A DNA stretch of 64,000 nucleotides from Novosphingobium sp. Fuku2-ISO-50 (GCF_001519055.1 NZ_KQ954285.1:186001-250000), one strand, 5' to 3'. Counted from the first letter of the stretch, positions 45,879-55,135 are shown. The notes: generated by a model from the letters alone, not told the origin. A program made the numbers and translations.

Positions 45879-46568
45879 ATGACGCCCAAGCATCATCCCG
45901 TTGCGGCCCTTTCTGCCCGCCATACCCGCAGGTTTGGGGCCCTGCGCCTCGGCACCGGCGCGCTTGCGCTCGGGATCGGCCTCATGCTCGCCGGTTGCGG
46001 CGGCATGCCGACCAACCGCACACTCGACAACGTGCATCAGCCGGTGGTCGAACATACCAATTACACCTTTGATCTGACGCCCTTGCCCAATGGCGGGCTC
46101 GACCCGGTGCAACAGCATCGGTTGAAGGACTGGTTCGGTGCGCTGGGGCTCAAGTATGGCGACCATATCGCGCTGGATGATCCCGCCGAAGTCGGCGCCA
46201 CCCATGCCGCAGTCGAAGCCGCAGCGGCACAATTCGGGCTGATCCTCGATCAGGTTGCCCCGGTGACCGAGGGCGCGATCCCCGCCGGATCGGTTCGCGT
46301 CGTGGTGTCTCGCGCCACGGCCAGTGTGCCGGGATGCCCCGACTGGTCGGGACATTCGGATGCCAATTACACCAATGGCACATCGCGCAACTATGGCTGC
46401 GCGGTCAGTTCCAATCTGGCGGCGATGGTCGCCAACAAGGAAGACCTCGTCCACGGCCAGAGCGGCAGCGGCGACACCGTCGTGCAGACCAACACCAAGG
46501 CGATCGAGGCCTACCGCACCAAGGGCCCGACCGGAGCGCAGGCGCTGAAACAGCAGGCCACACAATAA
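45879..46568 (+). CDS. cpaD: Tad pilus lipoprotein CpaD
   Basis: CpaD is a periplasmic lipoprotein of the Tad system that supports the secretin. The 229-residue product has a lipobox LMLAGC (C40), then YTFDLTPLPNGGLDPVQQHRL, VVVSRATASVPGCPDWSG and SNLAAMVANKEDLVHGQSG, the conserved CpaD C-terminal block. ATG 45879 with an AAAGGCG site is chosen over a GTG at 45861 that overlaps the cpaC stop. It sits in the expected cpaB-C-D-E order. Confidence 0.9.
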   Translation: MTPKHHPVAALSARHTRRFGALRLGTGALALGIGLMLAGCGGMPTNRTLDNVHQPVVEHTNYTFDLTPLPNGGLDPVQQHRLKDWFGALGLKYGDHIALDDPAEVGATHAAVEAAAAQFGLILDQVAPVTEGAIPAGSVRVVVSRATASVPGCPDWSGHSDANYTNGTSRNYGCAVSSNLAAMVANKEDLVHGQSGSGDTVVQTNTKAIEAYRTKGPTGAQALKQQATQ

Positions 46569-46608
46569 GCCATTCCTTCGGGCAGCAAGCATATAAGGAC
46601 TTCACGCG

Positions 46609-47931
46609 ATGAACGCGCCTTGGAAAACCGGCAACCGCGACATCTTTTCGGCCTTCGTGTGCGATGATGTCACGCTCGATACCCTGCGCTCGGTGGCTAT
46701 CGACATGGGCTGGCCGCCTGAAAAGGTCATGAAGGGCGGCCTCAGAAACGCCATTCAGTCGCTGGCGATCACGGCCAGCCCGGCGATCCTGATGGTCGAC
46801 TTGTCGGAAAGCGGCGATCCGCTCAACGACATCAACGCGCTGGCCGAAGTGTGCGAACCGGGCACGGTGGTCATCGCCGTCGGCCAGGTCAACGACGTGC
46901 GTCTCTATCGCGACCTCGTCGCGTCGGGGATCCAGGACTATCTGCTCAAGCCGCTGTCGCCGGGACACTTGCGCGACACGCTGGTCCAGGCGCAGTCGAT
47001 CTTTGCCAGCCCGCGCGGCGCCGACGGCGCTGCGACCAAGCGCCATATCGCGACTGCCGTGGTCGGCACGCGCGGCGGTGTCGGTGCATCGACGATCGCC
47101 ACCTCGCTCGCCTGGATGCTCAGCGCGGATCACAAGATGCCGACCGCGCTGCTCGATCTCGACGTTCATTTCGGCACCGGCGCGCTGACGCTCGATCTCG
47201 AACCGGGGCGCGGCCTGACCGATGCGATCGACAATCCCAGCCGCATCGACGGGCTGTTCATCGAGCGCGCAATGATCCGCGCCAACGACAATCTGGCGAT
47301 CCTGTCCGCCGAAGCCCCGATCAGCGCCCCGCTGCTGACCGATGGCACGGCATTTGTGCAGTTGATCGAGGAATTCCGCCACTCTTTCGAAGCGACGGTG
47401 GTCGATCTGCCGCGCAACATGCTGATCAATTTCCCGCAATTGCTGGCCAACATGCAAGTCGTCGTGGTCGTGACCGAACTGACGCTGGCCGGCGCACGCG
47501 ACGGGATCCGCATCCTGTCGTGGCTCAAATCGAATGCACCCCATGCGCATGTCCTGATGGTCGCCAACAAAGTGGCTTCGGGCGTCGGCGAAATCAGCCG
47601 CAGCGACTTCGAAACCTCGATCGAGCGCAAGTTGAACTTTGCCATCCCGGTCGATTTCAAGGCGGCGGCGAATGCGGCCAAGCTGGGCCAGACCTTTGTC
47701 GGCGCCAACCGCACGGCCAAGGCGACGCATGCGATACGCGCGATCGCCGATGCGATCATCGCCAGCGAAGGCGAACGCGAAGCGGCCGCCCCTGCCCATG
47801 GCGTCAAAGGAGGCAAAAAGCCGGCCCGGAGCCAGACCGAGTCCGAAGCCCCCAAGGGCTCCGGCTCGCTGCTCGATCGCTTTGCCATCAAGAAACTCCT
47901 GTCCAAATCCAAGCCGGGAGTCCCCGCCTGA
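46609..47931 (+). CDS. cpaE: Tad pilus localisation ATPase CpaE/TadZ
   Basis: CpaE/TadZ is a MinD-like ATPase that places the Tad apparatus at the pole. The 440-residue product has an N-terminal receiver-like domain (ILMVDLSESGDP, IQDYLLKPLSPGH) and a ParA/MinD fold with a deviant P-loop GTRGGVGAST (153-162), which lacks the usual signature lysines as is common in TadZ. A Lys/Ser-rich tail (SLLDRFAIKKLLSKSK) ends it. In the usual order cpaF would come next, but tadB follows after only 68 bp. Confidence 0.92.
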   Translation: MNAPWKTGNRDIFSAFVCDDVTLDTLRSVAIDMGWPPEKVMKGGLRNAIQSLAITASPAILMVDLSESGDPLNDINALAEVCEPGTVVIAVGQVNDVRLYRDLVASGIQDYLLKPLSPGHLRDTLVQAQSIFASPRGADGAATKRHIATAVVGTRGGVGASTIATSLAWMLSADHKMPTALLDLDVHFGTGALTLDLEPGRGLTDAIDNPSRIDGLFIERAMIRANDNLAILSAEAPISAPLLTDGTAFVQLIEEFRHSFEATVVDLPRNMLINFPQLLANMQVVVVVTELTLAGARDGIRILSWLKSNAPHAHVLMVANKVASGVGEISRSDFETSIERKLNFAIPVDFKAAANAAKLGQTFVGANRTAKATHAIRAIADAIIASEGEREAAAPAHGVKGGKKPARSQTESEAPKGSGSLLDRFAIKKLLSKSKPGVPA

Positions 47932-47999
47932 TCCAGCCAGCCCCCGCTGATTGACACCAACCCGCAAACACCCTTTTGCCACCAACCGCAGGTCCCGCG

Positions 48000-48971
48000 A
48001 TGCAGTCCTTGCCCATCATGATTCTGGTCTTTGGCGCGGTGTTCCTGCTGGGCCTGCTGGCGATCGCGTTTACCGGGCCGAACGCAAAGCGCGAAAGCTC
48101 GCGCCGGTTGCAGGCGATCAAGCTGCGCCATTCCGAAAATGCCGTCGACAAAGTCGAGGCGCAGTTCCGCAAGGCAGTCGCCCAGCGCAAGCCCACAAGC
48201 TACAAAGTCGCCGGGTCGCAATCGCGCAGCGAAGCATTGCGACTGCGCCTGTTGCGCACCGGCAAGGGCTGGACCGTTCAGCAATATATCTATTCCAGCC
48301 TTGGCCTGACTTTGGCCCTTGCCTTGCTCATCGGGTTGAAAAGCGGCTCGATGCTGCTCGGGCTGGCCATCGGCATCGTGATCGGCGCGGGACTGCCGCA
48401 CCTGGTGGTCAACTATCAGATCGGTCGGCGGATCAACGCCTTCATCACCCGCTTTCCCGACGCGCTCGAACTGCTGACGCGCGGCCTTCGATCCGGCCTG
48501 CCGATCAGCGAGACGCTGACAGTGGTCGCCAACGAACTGCCCGGCCCGGTGGCTGAAGAGTTCAAGCTGGTCACCGACCGCATCAGACTTGGCCGGACCA
48601 TGGAAGATTCGCTGCAGGAAACGGCCAACCGGCTCGATCTGGCGGAATTCAGCTTTTTCTGCATCACGCTCGCGATTCAGCGCGAAACCGGGGGCAACCT
48701 GGCCGAAACGCTGGCGAACCTGGCCGACGTGCTGCGCAAGCGGGCGCAGATGAAGCTGAAAATCAAGGCGATGAGCTCGGAATCAAAGGCTTCTGCCTAT
48801 ATCATCGGCTCGCTACCGTTCATCGTGTTCTTCCTGATCTATTCGATCAATCCGACCTATATGGGGCGTTTTTTCATTGACGAACGCCTTATCATTGCCG
48901 GGATCGGGGCATTTATCTGGCTGTCGCTCGGGGCTTTCATCATGTCCCGCATGATCAACTTCGAAATCTGA
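48000..48971 (+). CDS. tadB: Tad inner-membrane platform protein TadB
   Basis: TadB is a T2SF-domain membrane protein that forms the assembly platform with TadC. The 323-residue product has an N-terminal TM helix, a basic cytoplasmic segment (NAKRESSRRLQAIKLRH), the GspF/TadB core FPDALELLTRGLRSGLPISETL and the conserved IQRETGGNLAETLANL, then two C-terminal TM helices. ATG 48000 (MQSLPIMILV) is used. It normally interacts with the CpaF ATPase, which is absent from this locus. Confidence 0.92.
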   Translation: MQSLPIMILVFGAVFLLGLLAIAFTGPNAKRESSRRLQAIKLRHSENAVDKVEAQFRKAVAQRKPTSYKVAGSQSRSEALRLRLLRTGKGWTVQQYIYSSLGLTLALALLIGLKSGSMLLGLAIGIVIGAGLPHLVVNYQIGRRINAFITRFPDALELLTRGLRSGLPISETLTVVANELPGPVAEEFKLVTDRIRLGRTMEDSLQETANRLDLAEFSFFCITLAIQRETGGNLAETLANLADVLRKRAQMKLKIKAMSSESKASAYIIGSLPFIVFFLIYSINPTYMGRFFIDERLIIAGIGAFIWLSLGAFIMSRMINFEI

Positions 48972-48981
48972 GACCGAGGCC

Positions 48982-50001
48982 ATGAGCGCATTTTCCGCCG
49001 TTCCTGTCACGCATCACCCCACGTTGCTGGGCGTCGATGTCATTGCCGTCGGCTCGGTTCTTGCCGGTCTGGCCGCCGCCTTCGTGCTGCTGGCAATCTA
49101 TGCTGCGGTCACGATCCGCGACCCCATGGCCAAGCGGGTCAAGGCGCTCAACGAGCGGCGCGAAGAACTCAAGGCCGGGATCGTCGTTGCCGCCAGCCGC
49201 AAACGCGCCAGCATCGTGCGGCGCAACGAGACCACCGATCGCATCCGCTCGATCCTGCAGCGCCTGCGCGTGCTGCAGGACAGCCAGTTGTCCGTTGCGC
49301 AGCAGAAACTGGCGCAAGCGGGCATCCGCAAAAAGGAATGGGGCGTCGCGATCATCATGGGCCGGATGATTGGCCCGATCGTCATCGGCGGCCTGGCCGC
49401 GATGGTCATTTACGGGATGAACTATTTCCCCAACTGGCCCGATTACAAGCGATTCGGCGCTTTTGCCCTACTGCTCGGGTTTGGCTACAAGCTGCCCGAC
49501 ATCTGGGTCGCCAATCTGGTCAGCAAGCGCACCAAGGAGATCCGCAAAGGCCTTCCCGACGCGCTCGACCTGCTGGTGATCTGCGCCGAAGCGGGCCTGA
49601 CCGTCGACGCCGCCTTTGGCCGCGTTGCGCGCGAACTGGGCCGCGCCTATCCCGAACTCGGCGATGAATTCTCGCTGACCGCGATCGAACTGTCGTTTCT
49701 GACCGACCGGCGCAGTGCGTTCGAAAACCTGGCCTATCGCGTCAATCTCGAAGCGATGAAGGGGGTCACCACGACGATGATCCAGACCGAACGCTATGGC
49801 ACGCCGCTGGCCTCTGCGCTGCGCGTGCTGTCCGCCGAATTCCGCAACGAACGCATGATGCGCGCCGAGGAAAAGGCGGCCCGCCTGCCTGCGATCATGA
49901 CCGTCCCGCTGATCCTGTTCATTCTGCCGACGCTGTTCGTCGTCATCCTGGGCCCGGCTGCCTGTTCGATCAGCGACAACTTCCTCCACCGGAAGATGTG
50001 A
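48982..50001 (+). CDS. tadC: Tad inner-membrane platform protein TadC
   Basis: The 339-residue second T2SF-domain protein of the Tad locus shows the TadC hallmark FPDALDLLVICAEAGLTVDAAFGRVA-type block (here LPDALDLLVICAEAG), FSLTAIELSFLTDRR and QTERYGTPLASALRVL, with TM segments near 20-40, 125-145, 160-175 and at the C-terminus. It begins 10 bp after tadB. It is the last gene of the locus; the convergent MarR gene follows after 39 bp. Confidence 0.92.
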   Translation: MSAFSAVPVTHHPTLLGVDVIAVGSVLAGLAAAFVLLAIYAAVTIRDPMAKRVKALNERREELKAGIVVAASRKRASIVRRNETTDRIRSILQRLRVLQDSQLSVAQQKLAQAGIRKKEWGVAIIMGRMIGPIVIGGLAAMVIYGMNYFPNWPDYKRFGAFALLLGFGYKLPDIWVANLVSKRTKEIRKGLPDALDLLVICAEAGLTVDAAFGRVARELGRAYPELGDEFSLTAIELSFLTDRRSAFENLAYRVNLEAMKGVTTTMIQTERYGTPLASALRVLSAEFRNERMMRAEEKAARLPAIMTVPLILFILPTLFVVILGPAACSISDNFLHRKM

Positions 50002-50040
50002 CATCCTGATCCGCCCCAGGCTTATCTGCGCGGGGCGGGG

Positions 50041-50523
50041 TCAGCCCGCCCGTGCGACCGCTTCGGCATCGACGCGCCGCGCCGATTGCAGCAATTTGTC
50101 GAGCAATTCGCGCAAATGTTCGATCTCGCGCGGGGTCAGAACGGCAAAAATCCGTTCATAGGCGGCATAAGCCTGCGGCCAGATCTGTTCGTAGAGCGCG
50201 CGGCCTTCCCCGGTCAGTTCGAGATGATGCGACCGACCGTCGGCGGCATTGGGGCTGCGCCGCAGATAGCCGCGATCGTCCAGCGCCTTGCACGCCCGAT
50301 TGACCGCCACTTTGTCCATCAGCGTCGCGCGCACCAGATCGCGCTGCGTCTGTGCGCCCGCATCGCCCAGAATCGCCATGATCCGCCATTCGGGAACCTT
50401 CAGGCCAAACCGATCGCCGTATTCGCCGGCAATATGCCCGGACACCGCAATGGAAGTGACGGCCATGCGGTAAGGCAGGAAATCAGCGAGACGATTTTTC
50501 GAACCGGGCATCGCTCGCGACAT
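50041..50523 (-). CDS. MarR-family transcriptional regulator
   Basis: The 160-residue product has the winged-helix core of MarR proteins: VPEWRIMAILGDAGAQTQRDLVRA, the recognition helix region MDKVAVNRACKALDDRGYL and the wing RRSPNAADGRSHHLELTGEG. ATG 50523 is chosen; a longer frame runs back through the TetR gene and has no family similarity. It lies 53 bp downstream of the TetR gene and may be in the acyl-CoA operon. Its ligand and target are unknown. Confidence 0.9.
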   Translation of the reverse strand: MSRAMPGSKNRLADFLPYRMAVTSIAVSGHIAGEYGDRFGLKVPEWRIMAILGDAGAQTQRDLVRATLMDKVAVNRACKALDDRGYLRRSPNAADGRSHHLELTGEGRALYEQIWPQAYAAYERIFAVLTPREIEHLRELLDKLLQSARRVDAEAVARAG

Positions 50524-50576
50524 TATCGATTGCGCGAACGGTTGCAAGAGAAACAAAACAACCGAAACGGCAGCCT

Positions 50577-51248
50577 TCACTCCTTGTGCGCAAGAATCCC
50601 GGCCATGATGAAATCGACCGTGTGTTCGCGATAGCGGTCGCGCAGCTCTTCGGTCAGCGTGTCCTGGCCATAGCAATGGCGCAGCACCAGCCGCGCCGAA
50701 AAGAAGCGGTCGGCCGCCCCGGTCACGGTGAAATAGAACAATTGCGGATCGACCGGACGAAAGATCCCCTCTTTGACCCCGGCCTGGATCAGGCGTTCGT
50801 AGGCCACGCCGAGCGGCGTCAGGTACTTGTCGGCAATCCGGCGCGCCTCTCCCTCGTCGCTGTCGCGCACCAGGCGCATCAACAGACGGTTGAGGTACGG
50901 GTAGGCATAATAGGTATCGATGCACTTGCCGATATGCCGCCGCAGCTTTGCCTCGGGCGGCATGTCGTCCTTGGCGAGCAGCGCATCGACCGAGCGGATG
51001 ATCGTGACCATGTCGCGGTCGAGCAAGGCCTTGAGCATGCCCGCCTTGTTGCCGAAATAGTATTTGACCAGCGCCGAGTTCAGCCCCGAGCGCAGCGACA
51101 GTTCCGACAACGAAATGTCGACCTGATCGCCTTCGCGCATGATCTGCGACGCGGTTTCGAGCAGAAGCTCGCGCGCGCCCTGCTGTTCGCCCCCATCTTC
51201 GCGGCTTTCAGGCGCCGCAGGCGTCGCAGTCTGTTCGATCTCGTTCAT
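50577..51248 (-). CDS. TetR-family transcriptional regulator
   Basis: A 223-residue repressor-type protein. The N-terminal HTH reads LLLETASQIM ... LSELSLRSGLNSALVKYYFGNKAGML, and the C-terminal ligand domain contains RHIGKCIDTYYAYPYLNRLLMR and FYFTVTGAADRFF, as in TetR_C regulators of fatty-acid or hydrocarbon genes. ATG 51248 overlaps the crotonase stop (ATGA), so it is co-translated with the acyl-CoA catabolic genes it probably controls. Confidence 0.9.
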   Translation of the reverse strand: MNEIEQTATPAAPESREDGGEQQGARELLLETASQIMREGDQVDISLSELSLRSGLNSALVKYYFGNKAGMLKALLDRDMVTIIRSVDALLAKDDMPPEAKLRRHIGKCIDTYYAYPYLNRLLMRLVRDSDEGEARRIADKYLTPLGVAYERLIQAGVKEGIFRPVDPQLFYFTVTGAADRFFSARLVLRHCYGQDTLTEELRDRYREHTVDFIMAGILAHKE

Positions 51249-52117
51249 TCCCAACCCGGTTCTTCCCACCAAGGATAAAACGGCGGCATATCCGAAGAAA
51301 CGCGCGCCGGGTAGCGCGGTGTGCGCTTTTCCAGAAAACTGGCAATCCCTTCTTTGGCATCGGATCCGCGCGAAAGCGTGTAGATCGCCCGGCTGTCAAC
51401 CTGATGCGCGAACATCGGGTGATCGAATTGCGGATTGTGCCACAACATCGCGCGCGTCATCGCCACGCAAACCGCACTGGTGTTATCGGCAATTTCGCGC
51501 GCCAGCGCCCGTGCCGCGGGCAAAAGATCCTCCGGCGCATGGAGCGAACGCACCAGCCCGCCGCGCAAGGCTTCTGCGGCGTCAAACACGCGCCCGGTGA
51601 TGCACCATTCCAGCGCCTGCGGCAGGCCGACAATGCGCGGCAAAAACCAGCTCGACGCCGCCTCGGGCACGATCCCGCGCCGGGCAAAGACAAAGCCAAA
51701 GCGCGCCGTGGTGCTGGCCAGGCGAATATCCATCGGCAATTGCATCGTCGCGCCAATGCCTACCGCTGCGCCGTTGATCGCGCCGATGACGGGCTTTTTC
51801 GAGCGATAGATGCGCAGTGTCAGCAGCCCGCCGCTGTCGCGCACGCGCGGATCGGACAAGTCGGAGACGGTATCGCCGCTGGCAAAAACCTGCTTGCCGT
51901 CTTCGGGGGTGAGGTCGGCCCCGGCGCAAAAGGCGCGGGAGCCGTGGCCGGTGACGATGACTGCGCGGATCGCATCATCGGCGTCGGTGCGATCGAACGC
52001 GTCGCACATTTCCTGCATCATCGTGCCGGTAAAGGCGTTCATCTTGTCGGGACGATTCAACGTGATCGTGGCCACGCCATCGGCCACGTCGAACAGGATT
52101 TGCCGATACTCGCCCAC
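51245..52117 (-). CDS. Enoyl-CoA hydratase/isomerase family protein (crotonase)
   Basis: A 290-residue crotonase-fold enzyme acting on acyl-CoA thioesters. The oxyanion-hole segments FCAGADLTPED (63-73) and NGAAVGIGATMQL (115-127) are present. The position of the first catalytic glutamate of hydratases is Q126, while the second region reads GIVPEAASSWFLPRIVG with E152, a pattern seen in isomerase- or lyase-like members. GTG 52117 is the start, with a GGGGAGAG site upstream; an ATG at 52171 is the alternative. Part of the thiolase-SDR-crotonase-TetR-MarR operon. Confidence 0.87.
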   Translation of the reverse strand: MGEYRQILFDVADGVATITLNRPDKMNAFTGTMMQEMCDAFDRTDADDAIRAVIVTGHGSRAFCAGADLTPEDGKQVFASGDTVSDLSDPRVRDSGGLLTLRIYRSKKPVIGAINGAAVGIGATMQLPMDIRLASTTARFGFVFARRGIVPEAASSWFLPRIVGLPQALEWCITGRVFDAAEALRGGLVRSLHAPEDLLPAARALAREIADNTSAVCVAMTRAMLWHNPQFDHPMFAHQVDSRAIYTLSRGSDAKEGIASFLEKRTPRYPARVSSDMPPFYPWWEEPGWE

Positions 52118-52176
52118 CGATCGCTCTCCCCGGAACAATGGGGGCCGCCTTGTGACGTGCCCCCAGGACATGAAAT

Positions 52177-52962
52177 TTACCGCGGCGCCATGCGGATCGC
52201 GCCGTCGAGGCGCACGTCTTCGCCGTTGAAATAGCCGGTTTCGATCATGCACAGCGCAAGCGCGGCATATTCCTCGGGCTGACCGAGGCGCTTGGGAAAC
52301 GGCACCGACGCGGCCAGCGCGGCCTTGACGTTTTCCGGCGCGCCCTGGAGCAGCGGCGTGTTGAAAATGCCCGGCAGGATGGTGTTGACGCGAATGCCTT
52401 CGTTCATCAGATCGCGCGCGATCGGCAACGTCATGCCGACAACGCCGCCCTTCGATGCGGAATAGGCGGCCTGGCCGATCTGGCCGTCTTCGGCCGCGAC
52501 CGAGGCGGTGTTGACGATCGCGCCGCGTTCGCCAAATTCCCCGATCGGATCGAGCGTCATCATCCCGGCCGCCGACTTGGCGATGCAGCGAAACGTGCCG
52601 ACCAGGTTGATCTGGATGATCGCGTTAAAGGCATCGAGCGGGAAATGCTTGATTTCGCCCGTTTCCTTTGACCGGCTGGCGGTCTTGATGGCGTTGCCCG
52701 TGCCCGCGCAATTGATCAGGATGCGTTCCTGGCCATTGGCCGCGCGCGCCTTGGCAAAGCCGGCGTCGACGCTTTCCTCGCTGGTCACGTTGACTTCACA
52801 GAACACCCCGCCAAGCTCGGCGGCGATCGCTTCGCCCTTGTCCTTGTTAAGGTCAAAGATGGCGACTTTCACCCCTTTGGCAGCCAGCGCGCGCGCCGTT
52901 GCCGCGCCCAGGCCCGAAGCGCCGCCGGTCACGACGGCGGAAATGCCGGATTCAAGTTTCAT
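52177..52962 (-). CDS. SDR resembling type-2 3-hydroxyacyl-CoA dehydrogenase
   Basis: The 261-residue SDR has TGGASGLG (12-19), an Asp after strand two (VAIFDLNKDKG) for NAD, NCAGTGNAIKTASR in the position where HSD10-type enzymes carry their substrate loop, the catalytic YSASK and a C-terminal DGAIRMAPR, also HSD10-like. In this operon, between thiolase and crotonase, it would oxidise 3-hydroxyacyl-CoA to 3-ketoacyl-CoA. The start is ATG 52962; the start of the crotonase follows 59 bp downstream. Confidence 0.9.
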   Translation of the reverse strand: MKLESGISAVVTGGASGLGAATARALAAKGVKVAIFDLNKDKGEAIAAELGGVFCEVNVTSEESVDAGFAKARAANGQERILINCAGTGNAIKTASRSKETGEIKHFPLDAFNAIIQINLVGTFRCIAKSAAGMMTLDPIGEFGERGAIVNTASVAAEDGQIGQAAYSASKGGVVGMTLPIARDLMNEGIRVNTILPGIFNTPLLQGAPENVKAALAASVPFPKRLGQPEEYAALALCMIETGYFNGEDVRLDGAIRMAPR

Positions 52963-52991
52963 CGAAAAATCCTCTGTCCCAAAACGTTATG

Positions 52992-54164
52992 TCAAACCAG
53001 TTCGACGATGGTCACGTTGGCGACGCCGCCGCCTTCGCACATCGTCTGCAAACCATACTTGAGCCCCCGCGCCTTCAACGCGTAGAGCAATGTCGACATC
53101 AGCTTCGCGCCCGATGCGCCCAGCGGATGGCCAAGCGCGATCGCCCCGCCATTGACATTGAGCCGGTCGGGATCGGCGCCCGTGTGCTTCAGCCAGGCCA
53201 TCGGCACCGAAGCGAACGCCTCGTTGACTTCATAAAGGTCGATGTCGCCGATTTTCAGCCCGGCGCGCGCCAGCGCCTTGTCGGTGGCAAACAGCGGCTC
53301 TTCGAGCATGATCACCGGGTCGCCCGCCGTCACGGTCATCGTGTGGATGCGCGCCAGCGGAGCCAGGTCATACCGCTTGAGCGCGGCTTCCGACACGACC
53401 AGCGCGGCGCTGGCGCCATCGCAGATCTGGCTCGAACTCGCCGCAGTCAGCGCGCCGCCGGGGCTCAGCAACTTGACCCCGGCAATACTTTCGAGCGTGG
53501 CGTCAAAGCGGATGCCTTCATCGATCATATGCAGCGCGTGGCCTTCGGGGGTATCGATCCCGACCGGCACGATTTCGTCGGCAAAGGCGCCCGCCTCGGT
53601 CGCAGCGATCGCCTTGAGATGGCTGGCCAGCGCGAACCGGTCGATCTGATCCTTGGTAAAGCCATGCTTTTGGACGATCATTTCGGCGCCCATGAACTGC
53701 GACCAGGTCACGCCGGGATATTTCGCTTCGAGACCGGGCGATTTGTAGGTGCCCAGCCCCTCTTTCGCATGGAACATCGCGGTACTGCCCATCGGCACGC
53801 GCGTCATGCTTTCGACACCGGCGGCAATGACCACGTCCTGCACCCCGGACATGACCGCCTGCGCGGCGAACTGGATCGCCTGTTGCGAAGAGCCGCACTG
53901 GCGATCGATCGTCACGGCCGGAGTCGATTCGGGCAAAAGCTTTGCCGCGAGCACGGCATTGCGGCCGACTTGCCCGGCCTGTTCGCCGCCCTGGCTGACA
54001 CAGCCCATGATCACGTCGTCGATCGCGGCGGGATCGATCCCGGTACGACGGACCAGAGCATCGAGAGTCAGCGCCGCCAGATCGACCGGGTGAACCCCGG
54101 CCAGCCGTCCGTTGCGTCGCCCACCGGCGGTGCGCACGGCGTCCACGATATAGGCCGTCCCCAT
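52992..54164 (-). CDS. Thiolase family acetyl-CoA acyltransferase
   Basis: The 390-residue thiolase cleaves or forms 3-ketoacyl-CoA. The catalytic residues are all in context: C90 in DRQCGSSQQA, H346 in ALGHPLGASG and C376 in MCEGGGVANV. The first gene of the minus-strand operon thiolase-SDR-crotonase-TetR-MarR, which looks like a partial beta-oxidation set without an acyl-CoA dehydrogenase or ligase. It diverges from a second crotonase across 158 bp. Confidence 0.94.
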   Translation of the reverse strand: MGTAYIVDAVRTAGGRRNGRLAGVHPVDLAALTLDALVRRTGIDPAAIDDVIMGCVSQGGEQAGQVGRNAVLAAKLLPESTPAVTIDRQCGSSQQAIQFAAQAVMSGVQDVVIAAGVESMTRVPMGSTAMFHAKEGLGTYKSPGLEAKYPGVTWSQFMGAEMIVQKHGFTKDQIDRFALASHLKAIAATEAGAFADEIVPVGIDTPEGHALHMIDEGIRFDATLESIAGVKLLSPGGALTAASSSQICDGASAALVVSEAALKRYDLAPLARIHTMTVTAGDPVIMLEEPLFATDKALARAGLKIGDIDLYEVNEAFASVPMAWLKHTGADPDRLNVNGGAIALGHPLGASGAKLMSTLLYALKARGLKYGLQTMCEGGGVANVTIVELV

Positions 54165-54322
54165 TTCCCTTACGACTCCTCTGGCTCATTTCTATTTAAC
54201 TGACCGATTAAGGAGCCGATCGCCATCGGTCAAGCCACTCGTGCATGCGCGATCATTTGCGTCACACCGCGCGCTGTGGCACCCCGATTTAACCGAAAGC
54301 TTAAGAACAAGAGGCAAGAGCC

Positions 54323-55135
54323 ATGACGACCACCGCCCCGTTTCTGACCGTCGAGCGGCGCGGTCGCGTCGCCATTCTGACGATGAACCGGCCCGAAGCG
54401 CTCAACGCGATCGGCACGCTCGACGATTGCGACACGATCGTCGACACGTTCTTCGCGCTCGGCAACGACCGCCAGGTTTCGGCAATCGTGCTGACCGGGG
54501 CGGGTCGCGCCTTTTCGAGCGGCGGCAATATCAAGGGGATGCAGACGCGCCAGGGGATCGGCGTGCTCGATCAGCCGGATTCGACCCGCACCAATTACCG
54601 GCGCGGGGTCCAGCGCGCGGTGCGCGCCATGCTCGATTGCGAAATTCCGATGATCGCGGCGATCAATGGCCATGCCATCGGGCTCGGGCTCGATCTGGCC
54701 TGCCTGTGCGACATCCGCGTCGCCGCCGACAGCGCAAAAATGGCCGCCAGCTTCATCAAGGTCGGGATCGTGCCCGGCGACGGCGGCGCATGGACGCTGC
54801 AACGCATCATCGGCTATTCGCTCGCTGCCGAACTGTTTCTGACCGGGCGCACGTTCGACGCGGCTTATGCGCAGTCGATCGGCCTGGTCGGGACGGTCGT
54901 CCCCGCCGACGATCTGCTGCCCACCGCGATCGGCATTGCCGAGGAAATCGCCGCCAATCCGCCGCGCGCGCTGCGCCTGACCAAGAAACTGTTGCGCGAG
55001 GCGCAGCATGGCCGCGCGCACGACGTGCTCGAACTGTCCGCCGCGTTTCAGGCCATCGCCCACGAAACGCGCGATCATGCCGAAGCGGTCGCCGCGATCC
55101 TTGACAAACGGGCGCCGCGCTTCACGGGAGAATGA
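54323..55135 (+). CDS. Enoyl-CoA hydratase family protein (second crotonase)
   Basis: The 270-residue crotonase has oxyanion segments RAFSSGGNIKGM (63-73) and NGHAIGLGLDLACLCD (115-130). The first catalytic glutamate position appears as D124 and the second region is KVGIVPGDGGAWTLQR with D153, so neither hydratase glutamate is clearly present; it may be an isomerase, hydrolase or decarboxylase. ATG 54323 has an AGGCAAGAG ribosome site. It diverges from the thiolase operon, overlaps thiL by 4 bp, and so probably shares a promoter region with both. Confidence 0.87.
   Translation: MTTTAPFLTVERRGRVAILTMNRPEALNAIGTLDDCDTIVDTFFALGNDRQVSAIVLTGAGRAFSSGGNIKGMQTRQGIGVLDQPDSTRTNYRRGVQRAVRAMLDCEIPMIAAINGHAIGLGLDLACLCDIRVAADSAKMAASFIKVGIVPGDGGAWTLQRIIGYSLAAELFLTGRTFDAAYAQSIGLVGTVVPADDLLPTAIGIAEEIAANPPRALRLTKKLLREAQHGRAHDVLELSAAFQAIAHETRDHAEAVAAILDKRAPRFTGE

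Noticed and set aside
50011..50038. Inverted repeat between convergent tadC and MarR genes
   Set aside because: Seven-base GC arms around a 14-base loop and no T tract on either strand; likely chance in GC-rich DNA.
50524..50925. Extended MarR frame reaching into the TetR gene
   Set aside because: The added residues are Arg/Gly-rich shadow of the TetR coding strand; similarity begins only at residue MSRAMPG.
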